64,000 bases of DNA from an uncultured Clostridia bacterium (GTDB lineage: Bacteria; Bacillota; Clostridia; Oscillospirales; Oscillospiraceae). Within the stretch, counting starts at the first letter, position 1. Every line of letters begins with the position of its first letter. The notes below the pieces were generated by a model. The model was not told where the DNA came from. It made no database searches and saw only the letters and a list, made by a program, of their open reading frames with translations. Positions 41,635 through 51,249 of this stretch are shown here, piece after piece. The stretch is from the NCBI GenBank assembly GCA_945876285.1, contig CAMCNO010000007.1:17782-81781 (forward strand), read 5' to 3'. Position numbers and translations under genes: made by a program.

Positions 41635-44280
41635 ATGATGATTCGAAGAGAGGAAATGGAGCCGTTCCGTAAACTGATGGATTCAGACGAAGTTTCTGTG
41701 GTGAATCTTTACGGAGAAGCCGGGATCGGCAAGTCGTCTTTTGTGAAGCATCTGATCAAAAGCGATGATGTGAAAAACCGGATGGTAGGCGGCTATCTTG
41801 ACTTTGGGCATATAAAGACGCCGGTGGAAGATGAGATGATCGACAGCCTGTATGATTTGTGCGATCAGCTGAAGATTATCAGCAATTTTAAGCCGGATGA
41901 TTTTAATGTTGCGGATTATGTGGACAGCAGACGCAGCAAGCGCATCCCCTACGCAGAGAGAAGTGAATCAGGCACAGGAATCGATCTGATCGACACTGCG
42001 CTGGACATTTCGGAAATTGCATCGCAGTTTATTGACCTGACTTATCTGGGTACCGGCCTGAAAGCATGGAAAATGCTGACAAATATCTATCAGAAATACA
42101 AAGCGGTCTCTGAGGAGGAAAAAGCCCGCTATCAGAAATATGAATCCATGGATGACCGTACGCTGCGGAACAGTCTTCCTGGAGCGCTGGCCACTGACCT
42201 TAACTCGCTTAAGGGCAAGGGACGCCGTAAGATCGTGATGGTTCTGGATCATGTGGACAGTCATGAGGGAGAACTGGGGAAAAGTGACCATTCGTGGCTG
42301 CACAAGCTGCTGGAGAGGAAGGACTCCGGAATAAAGTGGGTTGTGGTCACCAGAAAACCCCTGACTGATCCAATCGCTGGTATGGAAAAGCTGGAAATCA
42401 AGGCGATTCCTGACACCGACATGCGGGACTATCTGGAGAAGCAGTCGATCCGCCCCGCTGATATTGACCAGATCATAACGTTAAGCGGCGGATCACCCTT
42501 CTATTTACAGCGCGTTCTGGCGCTCATCCAAGAAAAGAAATCTTTTACGGAGGATGACTGGATTCGCCTGCAGTCCAGAGATCGGTTGTACATTGCCCGT
42601 GAATATGTAGACAATCTGCCTGCTGAACTGTCGGATATCCTGTTCGTGCTGGCTTGTGCCGAAGAATTTGACCGGAGCCTGTTCCATATCCTGTTTCCCG
42701 AAAAATTGTTTGAACGACTGCTTCAGTGGTTTCTTGGTTCAACATTTGAGCACACAGGCGGGAGATACCGCGTACAAAGCAGCATGAAGGATATCATCCT
42801 GGATTACCTGGCCGAGTTGAATCCCAACATCGAGCAGGAATGCTATGACAAGCTCTTTGCTGCGGAGTGTCAGTGGGTTCGACAGTATTCGTCTGAGGCC
42901 GGAGCAGATCTTGATCATCATCTGCGCAATCTGTGCCTTTACGCAAAGAAACGGGGAGATATCAGAACCAGCTTTGCCGCATTGAGCGAGCTGAAGGGAA
43001 TCATGCTCTCCACCGGAAATGCCACATTATACAGCAAAGAAGTGGAGGAACTTCTGACGGCATGTGAACAGCAGGATGGGGTGCAGTTGAGCATTCTTCT
43101 GGAGGCGGCGCTGCTTGCCTACTACTGGGCGGACTACCAACAAGCAGCACAGCGCTGTGTGCAGGGGCGTGACCTTGCCCGCCGGAATAAAAGTGCCGCC
43201 ATGGAGCTCCAGTTTTTGGCGATTCAGATGGATGTTGCCCATATTGCGCCATCCGATGAGAAGGATGCCAGCCAGCAGGTGATCGATCTGGCCACTGCAT
43301 TTCTCACGCTGCTGGAACAGCAAAGAGCCGCCATTCCGTACAGAATGTATCTTACCAACAAGATGAATGTGTACCTTCGGTTGGCCAGAGCATACACCAC
43401 AAAGAGCAACTTCCCCAGAGCGCTTGCTTATCTGCAGGACTTCTTTAAAACCCTCACCGCCGACAAGGTCAGTGCGTTGGGCCTTCATGACCTGTATGCC
43501 CGCGCCCATGAAATGATGGGAAATCTGTATGGACAGATGGGGAAGCATGAGGATGAACTGGATATGGAGTATCGGGCCGTTGACGCCTATAACATTGCTG
43601 AGGTGATGCAGCGGATCTGGGATCCGGAATTCGAACTGAATTTCGGACTGGCCTGTAAGAGACTGGGGGAAAGCTGTCTCCGCGAGGGGAAGCTGGAAGA
43701 AGGGCTGGCGCTGATAGACGATGCTCTGGCCAAATATCAGCTGGTAAAACAGAACGCTCCGGAGATCATAGATACCTATTGTAAGATAGGATTTGCCTGT
43801 AATGATGCGGCTCAGTATTTGCTGAAGTATGAGAGCTACAGAAAGAAGGCGGAGGAGTATCTTGCCTGTGCGGAGAATACCGCCAATGAAGCCATAAACT
43901 TCATGGAGAAGCTGAAGGGTACGGAGACCGTTGGAAACCGACAGATCTGCAGTATTCGCTGTACCGCAGCACGCCTTTCCGGTGTCCTGCTGTTTACCCA
44001 GAACCGGCATCAGGAAGCGGAAGGGGCATTCCAAAAAGCGTTGGAGTATGGACGCCAGTTTGTCCTTGCGGTACCGACGCATCCCTATTCCTATTTAGGG
44101 AATGCCAGAACTTATGTAAACTATGCGGAATTTTTGTCGGAGACGGGTCGCCGCCAGGAAGCAGGAAAGGCTGCAGAATACGGCATGGAGGCATTGAGAA
44201 TGGCTCGGAGTTATTCTGATGACGCAAATGCATTCCAAAAGGAATTCGACAGACTGAAACAGCTGAGCTCACTTGCGTAA
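41635..44280 (+). CDS. STAND/NACHT-like ATPase with C-terminal TPR array
   Basis: This protein has 881 residues from the ATG at 41635, nine bases after GAGGAG; in-frame ATGs at 41560 and 41611 lack a ribosome site. The P-loop GEAGIGKS lies at residues 27-34, Walker B IVMVLDHVDSH near 200 and a sensor-like VVVTRKP near 230. A winged-helix-like region follows. From about residue 400 the sequence is helical with TPR-like repeats (LGESCLREGKLEEGLALIDDALAKYQ, and QEAEGAFQKALEYGR). STAND ATPases oligomerise when their repeat domain senses a ligand; many act against phage. No N-terminal effector domain is present, so its output may be another protein, possibly from the operon at 44652 that shares its promoter. 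Confidence 0.85.
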   Translation: MMIRREEMEPFRKLMDSDEVSVVNLYGEAGIGKSSFVKHLIKSDDVKNRMVGGYLDFGHIKTPVEDEMIDSLYDLCDQLKIISNFKPDDFNVADYVDSRRSKRIPYAERSESGTGIDLIDTALDISEIASQFIDLTYLGTGLKAWKMLTNIYQKYKAVSEEEKARYQKYESMDDRTLRNSLPGALATDLNSLKGKGRRKIVMVLDHVDSHEGELGKSDHSWLHKLLERKDSGIKWVVVTRKPLTDPIAGMEKLEIKAIPDTDMRDYLEKQSIRPADIDQIITLSGGSPFYLQRVLALIQEKKSFTEDDWIRLQSRDRLYIAREYVDNLPAELSDILFVLACAEEFDRSLFHILFPEKLFERLLQWFLGSTFEHTGGRYRVQSSMKDIILDYLAELNPNIEQECYDKLFAAECQWVRQYSSEAGADLDHHLRNLCLYAKKRGDIRTSFAALSELKGIMLSTGNATLYSKEVEELLTACEQQDGVQLSILLEAALLAYYWADYQQAAQRCVQGRDLARRNKSAAMELQFLAIQMDVAHIAPSDEKDASQQVIDLATAFLTLLEQQRAAIPYRMYLTNKMNVYLRLARAYTTKSNFPRALAYLQDFFKTLTADKVSALGLHDLYARAHEMMGNLYGQMGKHEDELDMEYRAVDAYNIAEVMQRIWDPEFELNFGLACKRLGESCLREGKLEEGLALIDDALAKYQLVKQNAPEIIDTYCKIGFACNDAAQYLLKYESYRKKAEEYLACAENTANEAINFMEKLKGTETVGNRQICSIRCTAARLSGVLLFTQNRHQEAEGAFQKALEYGRQFVLAVPTHPYSYLGNARTYVNYAEFLSETGRRQEAGKAAEYGMEALRMARSYSDDANAFQKEFDRLKQLSSLA

Positions 44281-44415
44281 ATCGGTTCTGGCAACAGAAA
44301 AGTCAGTGCGGCATGGGCAGCGGTGCTGGCACAGACCTGGCAGGCGCCATTTGGTTTCGTATGAGTAAGGGGCGGTCTGCACAACCGAAATAACGGATTT
44401 GGATTGAACAGGGAG

Positions 44416-44470
44416 CCTCGCAGAAGCGGAACAAGCCGTTCCGCTTCTGCGAGGTCTTTGATTTTTTATA
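44416..44470 (+). terminator. strong intrinsic terminator
   Basis: A perfect 17-bp stem (44416-44432 with 44438-44454) is followed by TCTTTGATTTTTT. It ends the STAND unit; the rest of the 370-bp gap holds only the next promoter. Confidence 0.92.
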
Positions 44471-44516
44471 AAGTGTCGGAGTGCTGTTTGCTCTCTATAA
44501 AAAACTCCAACGGATC

Positions 44517-44577
44517 ACTGGGCGGAATGATTCGATTTTGGTCGATTCTTGCAAAAAAACAGAATCAGGGATATAAT
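44517..44577 (+). promoter_or_regulatory. shared defence promoter, copy 2 (dgt-mcrBC operon)
   Basis: TTGCAA (44549-44554), 17-bp spacer, TATAAT (44572-44577). The inverted repeat GATTCT (44544-44549) and AGAATC (44561-44566) has the same 11-bp spacing as in copy 1. Confidence 0.82.
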
Positions 44578-44651
44578 CCAAACAGAAATATACCGGAGCA
44601 GAGCATCCGGAAAGAAAATGCCAAATCTGTGCAAACAGGAGAGAGAACACA

Positions 44652-46331
44652 ATGGAATGGAAAACATTATTGTCTACCCAGAGACAGGGAGAAAAGAAAG
44701 AGAAAGCGAAGCAGTTTACCCGCTTTGACATCAATGACTTTGATGATGATTTTCTTGCAATCGTTTCCAGCCAGGCCTTCCGCAGACTGCAGGATAAGAC
44801 GCAGGTGTTCCCGCTGGACAAGAGCGATTTTGTCCGCACGCGGTTGACGCATTCCATGGAGGTGTCCACCATCGCGCGGCAGATTGGCGTAATGATTGCA
44901 CAGGATCATTCCCAGTATCTAAAGGAGGATTTCAAAAACGATCCGGTGCTGGCGGCCAAGCTGCCCACAGTGGTATCCTGCGCCGGCCTGCTCCACGATA
45001 TCGGCAATCCGCCCTTCGGTCATTACGGCGAGTCTGTACTGGGCAACTGGTTCCGTAAGAAATTCCAGGATGACAGCTTTACCTTCCGCGGCGTGAAGGT
45101 GGCGGATCTGCTGAACGAGCAGATGAAGGCGGATCTGGAGCATTTCGAGGGCAATGCCCAGGGCCTCCGCATTCTGGCCAAGAGCCGCAACAAGGAGAAC
45201 GGATGCGATGTCAATCTGACCTATGCGGTGATGAATACCCTGATCAAGTATCCTACCAGCTCTACAAACTTTGATAAAAAGCATCCGGATGTGAAATACC
45301 ACAAGCTGGGCTATTATTACGCGGAGAAGGAGATCATGGACCAGGTCTGTCAGGCCACCGGTACAAAGACCGAAAATGGCTATGTCCGCCATCCGCTGGT
45401 ATTCATCATGGAGGCAGCTGACGACATCGCCTACGCCACGGCGGACCTGGAGGACGCCTTCAAGAAGGAGCAGTTCACGCTGGATCAGTTTATGGCGTAC
45501 TTTGAGAAGAAGGCCGCGGCAGTCTTTAGCCGGAAGCTGGAGGAGTTCATTCACTCCTGTGAGGATGCGGAACTGCAGGCGAAGATGCGTCAGTATGTTG
45601 CGATCCGCAACCAGATGAAGACCGTGCTTGCCGAAAACGCCCCCGATGCTCAGGAGAAGGTGCAGGCGCTGGATTCAGAGAGAAGGGCGTTGTTTACCGA
45701 GGAGGAGCAGGGCGCACTGAACGCGCTTTCCCGCACCATCGACAATCTGAAAAAGCCGGAGGCACGTTTTAAGGTGCTGAAAAAGCTGGTGGCAGAGCAG
45801 GAGATTCGCTCCACGGAGACGGATTTCAATGTGTTCTCCAACTGGCTGGAGGAGACGCGGCTGTGGCTGATGTACAGCGCTTGCTTTGCCTTCTCCATGC
45901 ACTATCAGGAGATCATGGCAGGCACCTTTACCAAAGACCTGTTTGAGGGGACTTACAGCGAGGATCTGCTGGAGATCATGAAGAGCGTGATGCGGAAATT
46001 TGTGTATGACACCCATGACATGGTGCTGCTGCAGCTTTCTGCCAAGCGCATCGTGGAGACGCTGCTGGATGATTTCATCAGCGCCGCCATGTACTACGAT
46101 GAGCCGGATGCGGATCAGTACATCACGCTGATCGATGACCGCTTCATCCGTGTGATCCCGGATAATTTCAAAGAGGACTATAAGGCTGCCAAGCGGAATC
46201 TGCCGGCAGACATGGAGAATCTGGATGGCGAGAAACTGTACCTCCGGTTCCTGATGGTCACGGACTTCATCAGCGGCATGACGGATTCCTATGCCAGGAA
46301 CCTGTATCAAATCTCCAATGGCTTGAACTGA
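44652..46331 (+). CDS. dgt: dGTPase-like HD-domain dNTP triphosphohydrolase
   Basis: This protein has 559 residues; AGGAGAG precedes the ATG. The dGTPase form of the HD motif is complete: RLTHSMEV (His67), LLHDIGNPPFGH (His115, Asp116) and EAADDIAYA further on. The length is slightly above the Escherichia coli enzyme. The family splits dGTP or other dNTPs into nucleoside and triphosphate; dNTP depletion is a known antiphage strategy. It is the first gene of an operon with mcrB and mcrC, which supports a defence role rather than housekeeping. Which dNTP it uses is not visible. Confidence 0.93.
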   Translation: MEWKTLLSTQRQGEKKEKAKQFTRFDINDFDDDFLAIVSSQAFRRLQDKTQVFPLDKSDFVRTRLTHSMEVSTIARQIGVMIAQDHSQYLKEDFKNDPVLAAKLPTVVSCAGLLHDIGNPPFGHYGESVLGNWFRKKFQDDSFTFRGVKVADLLNEQMKADLEHFEGNAQGLRILAKSRNKENGCDVNLTYAVMNTLIKYPTSSTNFDKKHPDVKYHKLGYYYAEKEIMDQVCQATGTKTENGYVRHPLVFIMEAADDIAYATADLEDAFKKEQFTLDQFMAYFEKKAAAVFSRKLEEFIHSCEDAELQAKMRQYVAIRNQMKTVLAENAPDAQEKVQALDSERRALFTEEEQGALNALSRTIDNLKKPEARFKVLKKLVAEQEIRSTETDFNVFSNWLEETRLWLMYSACFAFSMHYQEIMAGTFTKDLFEGTYSEDLLEIMKSVMRKFVYDTHDMVLLQLSAKRIVETLLDDFISAAMYYDEPDADQYITLIDDRFIRVIPDNFKEDYKAAKRNLPADMENLDGEKLYLRFLMVTDFISGMTDSYARNLYQISNGLN

Positions 46332-46372
46332 GCGTTTGCCGTGGATGAGCAGAAAAAAGGAGTGGAGTGAGT

Positions 46373-48325
46373 ATGAAAAAAATATATAGTATCACAGCGA
46401 ATTCCGAAGACTTAGTTAAGCTGAACGGCTGCAAGTTTTGCGAATATGACATTGTCCGTAAGATTGGCGAGGGAGATGGCGCAGTCTATCAGTCTTTGTT
46501 TCAAGATGGCGGAATTGCAACAAAAAAGGGTAATATCGCCGTTGCCGATGCTGTCAGGAGGATTTTCAGTAAGCTGCTCACGAAATATGAGAAGGAGCAG
46601 GGAGAGCTTGTTTTAAAGGCCTTGACGGATTTGAGCAATGATAGCGGCTACGTTTTCAAGGGCCAGAAGGAGAGACCGCACGTAAAGGAAGAACTAATCT
46701 ATCCGAAACAAATTACAGAAGATGGTGAAACCTACTATTTTATCAAAGATGGAGGATATGAGATCTATTTTATTATGGGCGAGGACGGGACGGTATGGAA
46801 AGATAAAAACGGGGCACCGTGGGCTATTAATACCAATAAACCCAATAATAAAAATATCGGAACTGTGACCCGATTTTGCCGGGCCGTTATTCCGAAGGAG
46901 AATCAGGAGGACTGCTATATCCTTATGGATATGATAGAGGACGACAGCGACGGGACTCCGTCTGCCGACAGCCCAAAAACAACGAAGCCTTTGGAAAAGC
47001 TCTCTGAGATCGGCGAGTACATTGAGGGCAACCGGCAGGTGATCTTCACCGGCGCCCCCGGCACGGGCAAGACCTTTGGCATCCGACAGCATATCAAGCA
47101 GGTGACCGGCAAGCTGATGGTCGATGGCGAGGAGATCAAGCAGAGCGAGTTCGTGCAGTTCCATTCCTCCTATGATTACTCGGATTTCGTGGAGGGCTTG
47201 CGGCCGGTACAGGTGGTGGACAGACAGACCCAGAAAAAAGAGGTCATGTTTGTCCGGATGGACGGCATCTTTAAGCGTTTCTGCAGAAATATTGTGGAAT
47301 ACAACCTGCAGGTGCTGAACAGTAGTCGTGATGTGAATCATAGAAAGCTTCTGGCGGAGCGCAGTATTGAAGCGCTGAAGGAAGCCTGTGACCTGGGGGA
47401 GGACGCCACGCAGGAGCAGGAACAGAGAGAAGCGATTCTGGCTAAAATCAATGAAACCAAATTTTACTTTGTGATCGACGAAATCAACCGTGCCGACCTG
47501 GGCAAGGTGTTTGGTGAGCTGATGTTTGGCCTGGAGGAGGCATACCGGGGCGTGGAAAATCGGTTTCCGACCCAGTATGCCAACCTGCCTACTTACTATG
47601 TCGATCCGGCGCATCCGGAAAAGAACGGGTTTTACCGGACGGATCAGACGGATGAGACGAATCCGGACTGCATCAATAAAGAGGACGTCTTTGCCAAGGG
47701 GTTCTTTGTTCCGGAAAACCTCTACATTGTCGGCAGCATGAACGACATTGACCGCAGTGTGGAGTCCTTTGACTTTGCCCTGCGAAGGAGATTTAAGTGG
47801 ATCGATATTAAGGCGAATGACTGTATGCATGGCGTGCTCACTTCCATGAATAAAAAGAGAGAGGAGGAGCATAAGTTTGATGTGGACGAGTTGTTTTCCC
47901 GTGCAAAGGCACTGAATGATGTGATCTGGTGCAAACAGGGAGAGGGAGATGCCAAGAAGACAGGCGGTCAGGATGTGAACCTCGGCGCGCAGTTCGGCCT
48001 GAATGAAGCGTTCCATATCGGTCCTGCCTATTTTAAGGACTATGATCCGACGGATGTCGATGAGACCTGGACGAGCCGTATCGAGCCGATTTTGAGAGAA
48101 TATGTCCGCGGCAGAGATGCGAAAAAGGTGGAGAACTTCATCAAAGCCTGCAGAAAGGCATATACCGGAGTGGATGAGGGAAATACGGACCAGAACGGGC
48201 AGAGCGGGAATTTTGGGACCGCGGCCACCCCGACCAAGGACACCCCGGGAACGGATGCATCGATGGACCAGAGTGGAGTCACAGCAGCGAAAGACAGCGC
48301 GGATGAAGATGGAGATAAGGCATGA
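46373..48325 (+). CDS. mcrB: McrB-like AAA+ GTPase
   Basis: This protein has 650 residues from the ATG at 46373, ten bases after AAGGAG; a GTG at 46367 is too close. Walker A GAPGTGKT lies near residue 226, Walker B FVIDEINRAD near 365, and the McrB-type sensor GSMNDIDRS near 453, where Escherichia coli McrB has MNTADRS. LRRRF supplies the arginine finger. The first 200 residues carry no recognised DNA-recognition domain, so the target modification is unknown. An acidic Ser/Thr/Gly tail ends the protein. It overlaps mcrC by ATGA. McrBC complexes use GTP to translocate and cut modified DNA. Confidence 0.93.
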   Translation: MKKIYSITANSEDLVKLNGCKFCEYDIVRKIGEGDGAVYQSLFQDGGIATKKGNIAVADAVRRIFSKLLTKYEKEQGELVLKALTDLSNDSGYVFKGQKERPHVKEELIYPKQITEDGETYYFIKDGGYEIYFIMGEDGTVWKDKNGAPWAINTNKPNNKNIGTVTRFCRAVIPKENQEDCYILMDMIEDDSDGTPSADSPKTTKPLEKLSEIGEYIEGNRQVIFTGAPGTGKTFGIRQHIKQVTGKLMVDGEEIKQSEFVQFHSSYDYSDFVEGLRPVQVVDRQTQKKEVMFVRMDGIFKRFCRNIVEYNLQVLNSSRDVNHRKLLAERSIEALKEACDLGEDATQEQEQREAILAKINETKFYFVIDEINRADLGKVFGELMFGLEEAYRGVENRFPTQYANLPTYYVDPAHPEKNGFYRTDQTDETNPDCINKEDVFAKGFFVPENLYIVGSMNDIDRSVESFDFALRRRFKWIDIKANDCMHGVLTSMNKKREEEHKFDVDELFSRAKALNDVIWCKQGEGDAKKTGGQDVNLGAQFGLNEAFHIGPAYFKDYDPTDVDETWTSRIEPILREYVRGRDAKKVENFIKACRKAYTGVDEGNTDQNGQSGNFGTAATPTKDTPGTDASMDQSGVTAAKDSADEDGDKA

Positions 48326-50109
48326 TCGCTGAGCTGGGCTTTCAGGCACATGACTTTCAGCCGATCGCCGAGATTACGCTCAAATCGACCGATCAGCCCG
48401 TGCTGCGCCGCCTTCTGGACAAATACCCCGATCTGAAAACCGTGATCTTGAAGGATTTCCTGGAAGACAGCAATGACCATCTGGCGAAGCACAGTGATGA
48501 TGCAGAGCGTAACGGCTCGATTTGGATCGGCAGAGGAAAGCAACGAGAAGACGAAACGATCTCCCTGTTTGCTGATTTTGAGGTCAAAAAACCGAATCGC
48601 GTCACACAGAAATGCCTGGGCGGTATCGTCGGCGCACTGTCCGGAACGCGAAACTACGAGATAGAAGCGTGGCTGAAAAAACAGCTGAAGGAGGAAGAGT
48701 ACCTCACGATTCCGGAGGAGGACCTTCGGCAGCTGGGAGTGGAACTTCAGCTCCGGATCAATCTGGAGATCATCAGCAGGTTTGACAACGAGCAACATGC
48801 CTATTTTGTGGCCACGCTGCTGACATATGGCATCACCGACATGAACGACGACCATGTGTATGAAAGTCAGGATGATATTTTTGATTTTCTGCTGATCGAT
48901 CAGCTGCGGAAGAGACTGAAGGAAGCCGCGAAAAAGGGGTATTACAAGACCTATCGCCGCTTCGAGAGAAATGACGACCATGTAAAAGGCACGATCGATA
49001 TTGCCCGCCATATCCGGCTGAATCTGGGGCAGCAGAACGGAAAGCTGGCCTATTCCTACCGGGAAAACAGCGTGGACAACTCGCTGAATGCACTGATTCT
49101 GGCGGCATATCGTGCGATCAAAGTGAAATACCCCGATTTGGTTGAGCAGAAAATTGATTTGGACCCGGAGCTGAACGGATTTCTCAGCGAACTGCGGCAT
49201 AAGACGACGATTTCTGCCTCTCCCGCAAAGCTGATCAGTGAACAGAATACGCCCATTTCCCATCCGTATTTTCAGGAGTACGAAGAAGTAAGAAGAGTCT
49301 GCCTGCGTATCCTGCGGGAAGAGAGTATTTCGATTTTCAATTCCGAAAACGGCGATGTCAGCGGTTTCCTGTACTATTTGCCGGACCTGTGGGAGGACTT
49401 CCTGGAACGCATCTTCAGTGAAATGGACGAGGTGAAGCGGCGGGAGATTTATTTCTCTGCGCAGATGGAACAGAAGTATTTAGGCTCTGATGAGCAGGCG
49501 CTCCGCAGCACCAAATCCCGTCCGGATTTTGTCTTCAGCCTGCAGAAGGACTTCAATCGGGATCGCTTTTTGATTTTGGACGCAAAGATGAAGCCCAGGT
49601 GGGTCAAAGCGATTTTACCGAAGAAAATAGTAGGGTCTTTGCATTCTCTGGTTGGCAACGATATCGATAAATGCATCCGGGATATGGTTGTGGCAAACGC
49701 TTCGGGAACAGGTGTTGTGTTCCCGATCACAGCGGCAGATGAGGCGGAGGCAAAGCAGAAGCCCGGCGGGATCGTATATGAGCGGGCCATTAGTGAATTT
49801 AATCAGGAGCAGATATTTTATATCCTGCCGTTTGTCGTTCCTCCGGTGGGCGAGGAATCCTACAGCATCTGGAAGGATGCCCTTGAGGCATCAATTTCCG
49901 CGTTCAAGAAAATCGCGCAGGAAATCATCTTGAATAGCAAAAAACGCTATTGTGACAAGCTCCGCGCCAGAATGAAAATGGAAGAGGACGCAGAAAAGTA
50001 TCAAAAGCTGATGGAGGAGCTGAAGCTGCTTTTGGAGAGCAGCAATCAGGATCAACTGAAGGCAGAGCTGCGCCGGCTGGTGCAGAGCTACGAACCGCAG
50101 CCCCAATGA
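48322..50109 (+). CDS. mcrC: McrC-like PD-(D/E)XK nuclease subunit
   Basis: This protein has 595 residues, coupled to mcrB by an ATGA overlap. The nuclease core shows SRPDFVFS near residue 400 and LILDAKMK near 417, the PD-(D/E)XK pair of McrC. The N-terminal half would contact the McrB ring. It is longer than Escherichia coli McrC (about 350 residues) and ends in a coiled coil (LMEELKLLLESSNQDQ). A strong terminator follows. Confidence 0.9.
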   Translation: MIAELGFQAHDFQPIAEITLKSTDQPVLRRLLDKYPDLKTVILKDFLEDSNDHLAKHSDDAERNGSIWIGRGKQREDETISLFADFEVKKPNRVTQKCLGGIVGALSGTRNYEIEAWLKKQLKEEEYLTIPEEDLRQLGVELQLRINLEIISRFDNEQHAYFVATLLTYGITDMNDDHVYESQDDIFDFLLIDQLRKRLKEAAKKGYYKTYRRFERNDDHVKGTIDIARHIRLNLGQQNGKLAYSYRENSVDNSLNALILAAYRAIKVKYPDLVEQKIDLDPELNGFLSELRHKTTISASPAKLISEQNTPISHPYFQEYEEVRRVCLRILREESISIFNSENGDVSGFLYYLPDLWEDFLERIFSEMDEVKRREIYFSAQMEQKYLGSDEQALRSTKSRPDFVFSLQKDFNRDRFLILDAKMKPRWVKAILPKKIVGSLHSLVGNDIDKCIRDMVVANASGTGVVFPITAADEAEAKQKPGGIVYERAISEFNQEQIFYILPFVVPPVGEESYSIWKDALEASISAFKKIAQEIILNSKKRYCDKLRARMKMEEDAEKYQKLMEELKLLLESSNQDQLKAELRRLVQSYEPQPQ

Positions 50110-50120
50110 CCGCATAACAA

Positions 50121-50175
50121 ATCCCCGGCAAAAGCAGCGTCATGTCCTGCTTTTGCCGGGGATCTTCTGCATTTT
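50121..50175 (+). terminator. strong intrinsic terminator
   Basis: A perfect 17-bp stem (50121-50137 with 50147-50163) is followed by TCTTCTGCATTTTT. It ends the dgt-mcrBC operon. Confidence 0.9.
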
Positions 50176-50236
50176 TCCAGAGAAGTTTTCGTGGGAAAGA
50201 AGTTTTTTACGGCCCCCATTGCGCACGATTGCGTGA

Positions 50237-50824
50237 TTATTGCCGATTCTGCACAGCGGGGGGATACGCATCACGGATATAGCCATACGCCCGCTCCAGC
50301 ATCAGTCCATAGGAATAGCGGCCGGCAAATTCCTGCCCGATGAGACGGCACTGCAGGTTGATGCGCGCCGGATACCGCTCCTTTGCCTGCTGCATGGCGT
50401 CCTGCAGACGATAAGCCAGCAGCTCTGCACTGTACGCCGTACCGGCAGCGCGAAACAGGAGCAGAAACTCCCGGAAAGAGGGGAGAGGCACCCTTTGACA
50501 GTGAAGGGGCACGTCGTAATTCCGATACCGCAGCAACGTGGAAAGCCCGATCTGACAGGGGCCGATGGTGTAATTCTTCACCTGTCTGCCCCGGAAGGGA
50601 GCCAGCAGACCCTCCCACAGCAGCAGCCCGTACTCCGCCAGACGGCAGGGGAGGGGGCGGTAGTACGATTCCAATGTATAGATGCCCAGCAGCACCGCAC
50701 GGTCAGCTTGGCTGAGCGCATCCATGGAGAAAAAATGGGCAGCAGCCCGTTTCCAGCGGCGGGTGCGTCTGACGCGGGAGAAGGCTGCTTCAGCAAAGAG
50801 CTGCCGGTTCCAGTTCAGCTTCAT
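50237..50824 (-). CDS. hypothetical protein with faint lysozyme/transglycosylase-like motif
   Basis: This protein has 195 residues from the ATG at 50824; a frame to 50899 lies within the previous gene. Near Glu52 it reads YTLESYYRP and near 85-93 YTIGPCQIG. Together these recall the catalytic Glu and the GxxQI strand of GH23-type lysozymes and lytic transglycosylases. It lacks a signal peptide. The N-terminus is strongly basic (FSRVRRTRRWKRAAA). It overlaps the preceding small gene and is the third gene of the AAA+ unit. The enzymatic call is speculative. Confidence 0.68.
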   Translation of the reverse strand: MKLNWNRQLFAEAAFSRVRRTRRWKRAAAHFFSMDALSQADRAVLLGIYTLESYYRPLPCRLAEYGLLLWEGLLAPFRGRQVKNYTIGPCQIGLSTLLRYRNYDVPLHCQRVPLPSFREFLLLFRAAGTAYSAELLAYRLQDAMQQAKERYPARINLQCRLIGQEFAGRYSYGLMLERAYGYIRDAYPPAVQNRQ

Positions 50825-51239
50825 GGCAGTGTTTCTTCTGCTGTGCCGAGGATGCTTGCTTGGTGACAGCACCCTCTGCGGCAGACTGCTGTGCTTCAAC
50901 CAGAGCGGTCAGCTTGTCCAACAGGGCCTGCTCCTCCTCGGTTTCCGGGGTGAGGACGGCGATTTCCTCCTGAAGCTGCAGCCCCAGACGATAGATATGC
51001 GCGCCGTCATACGTTGTTCCGCAAAGCAGGAAAACGACCTTGCCGTCAAGCTCCAGCCGCCAACTCCGTTCTGCCGAGAGCTGTTTGTCCTCATATAAAT
51101 AGGGGTCATGGAGCATGAGGAAGTTCTGAAGGAGCGTATCATTCCGCTGCTCTAAATAGTCGGGCAGCGTGACCCATTGCGCCGACCGGGAGTGGGTGCA
51201 ATCCAAATAGAGGTTCAACAAGGATGTAAGTCCACTCAT
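50790..51239 (-). CDS. hypothetical protein in the CbxX/CfqX ATPase operon
   Basis: This protein has 149 residues; AAGGAGG precedes the ATG at 51239, ten bases after the ATPase stop. No family recognised. It is soluble, with a charged middle and a Gln/Ala-rich C-terminus. Two segments, LYLDCTHSRSAQWVTLPDYLEQR and VVFLLCGTTYDGAHIYRLGLQ, suggest an alpha/beta fold. It is probably a partner of the AAA+ protein encoded upstream. Confidence 0.72.
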   Translation of the reverse strand: MSGLTSLLNLYLDCTHSRSAQWVTLPDYLEQRNDTLLQNFLMLHDPYLYEDKQLSAERSWRLELDGKVVFLLCGTTYDGAHIYRLGLQLQEEIAVLTPETEEEQALLDKLTALVEAQQSAAEGAVTKQASSAQQKKHCHEAELEPAALC

Positions 51240-51249
51240 GGCAGCCTCC

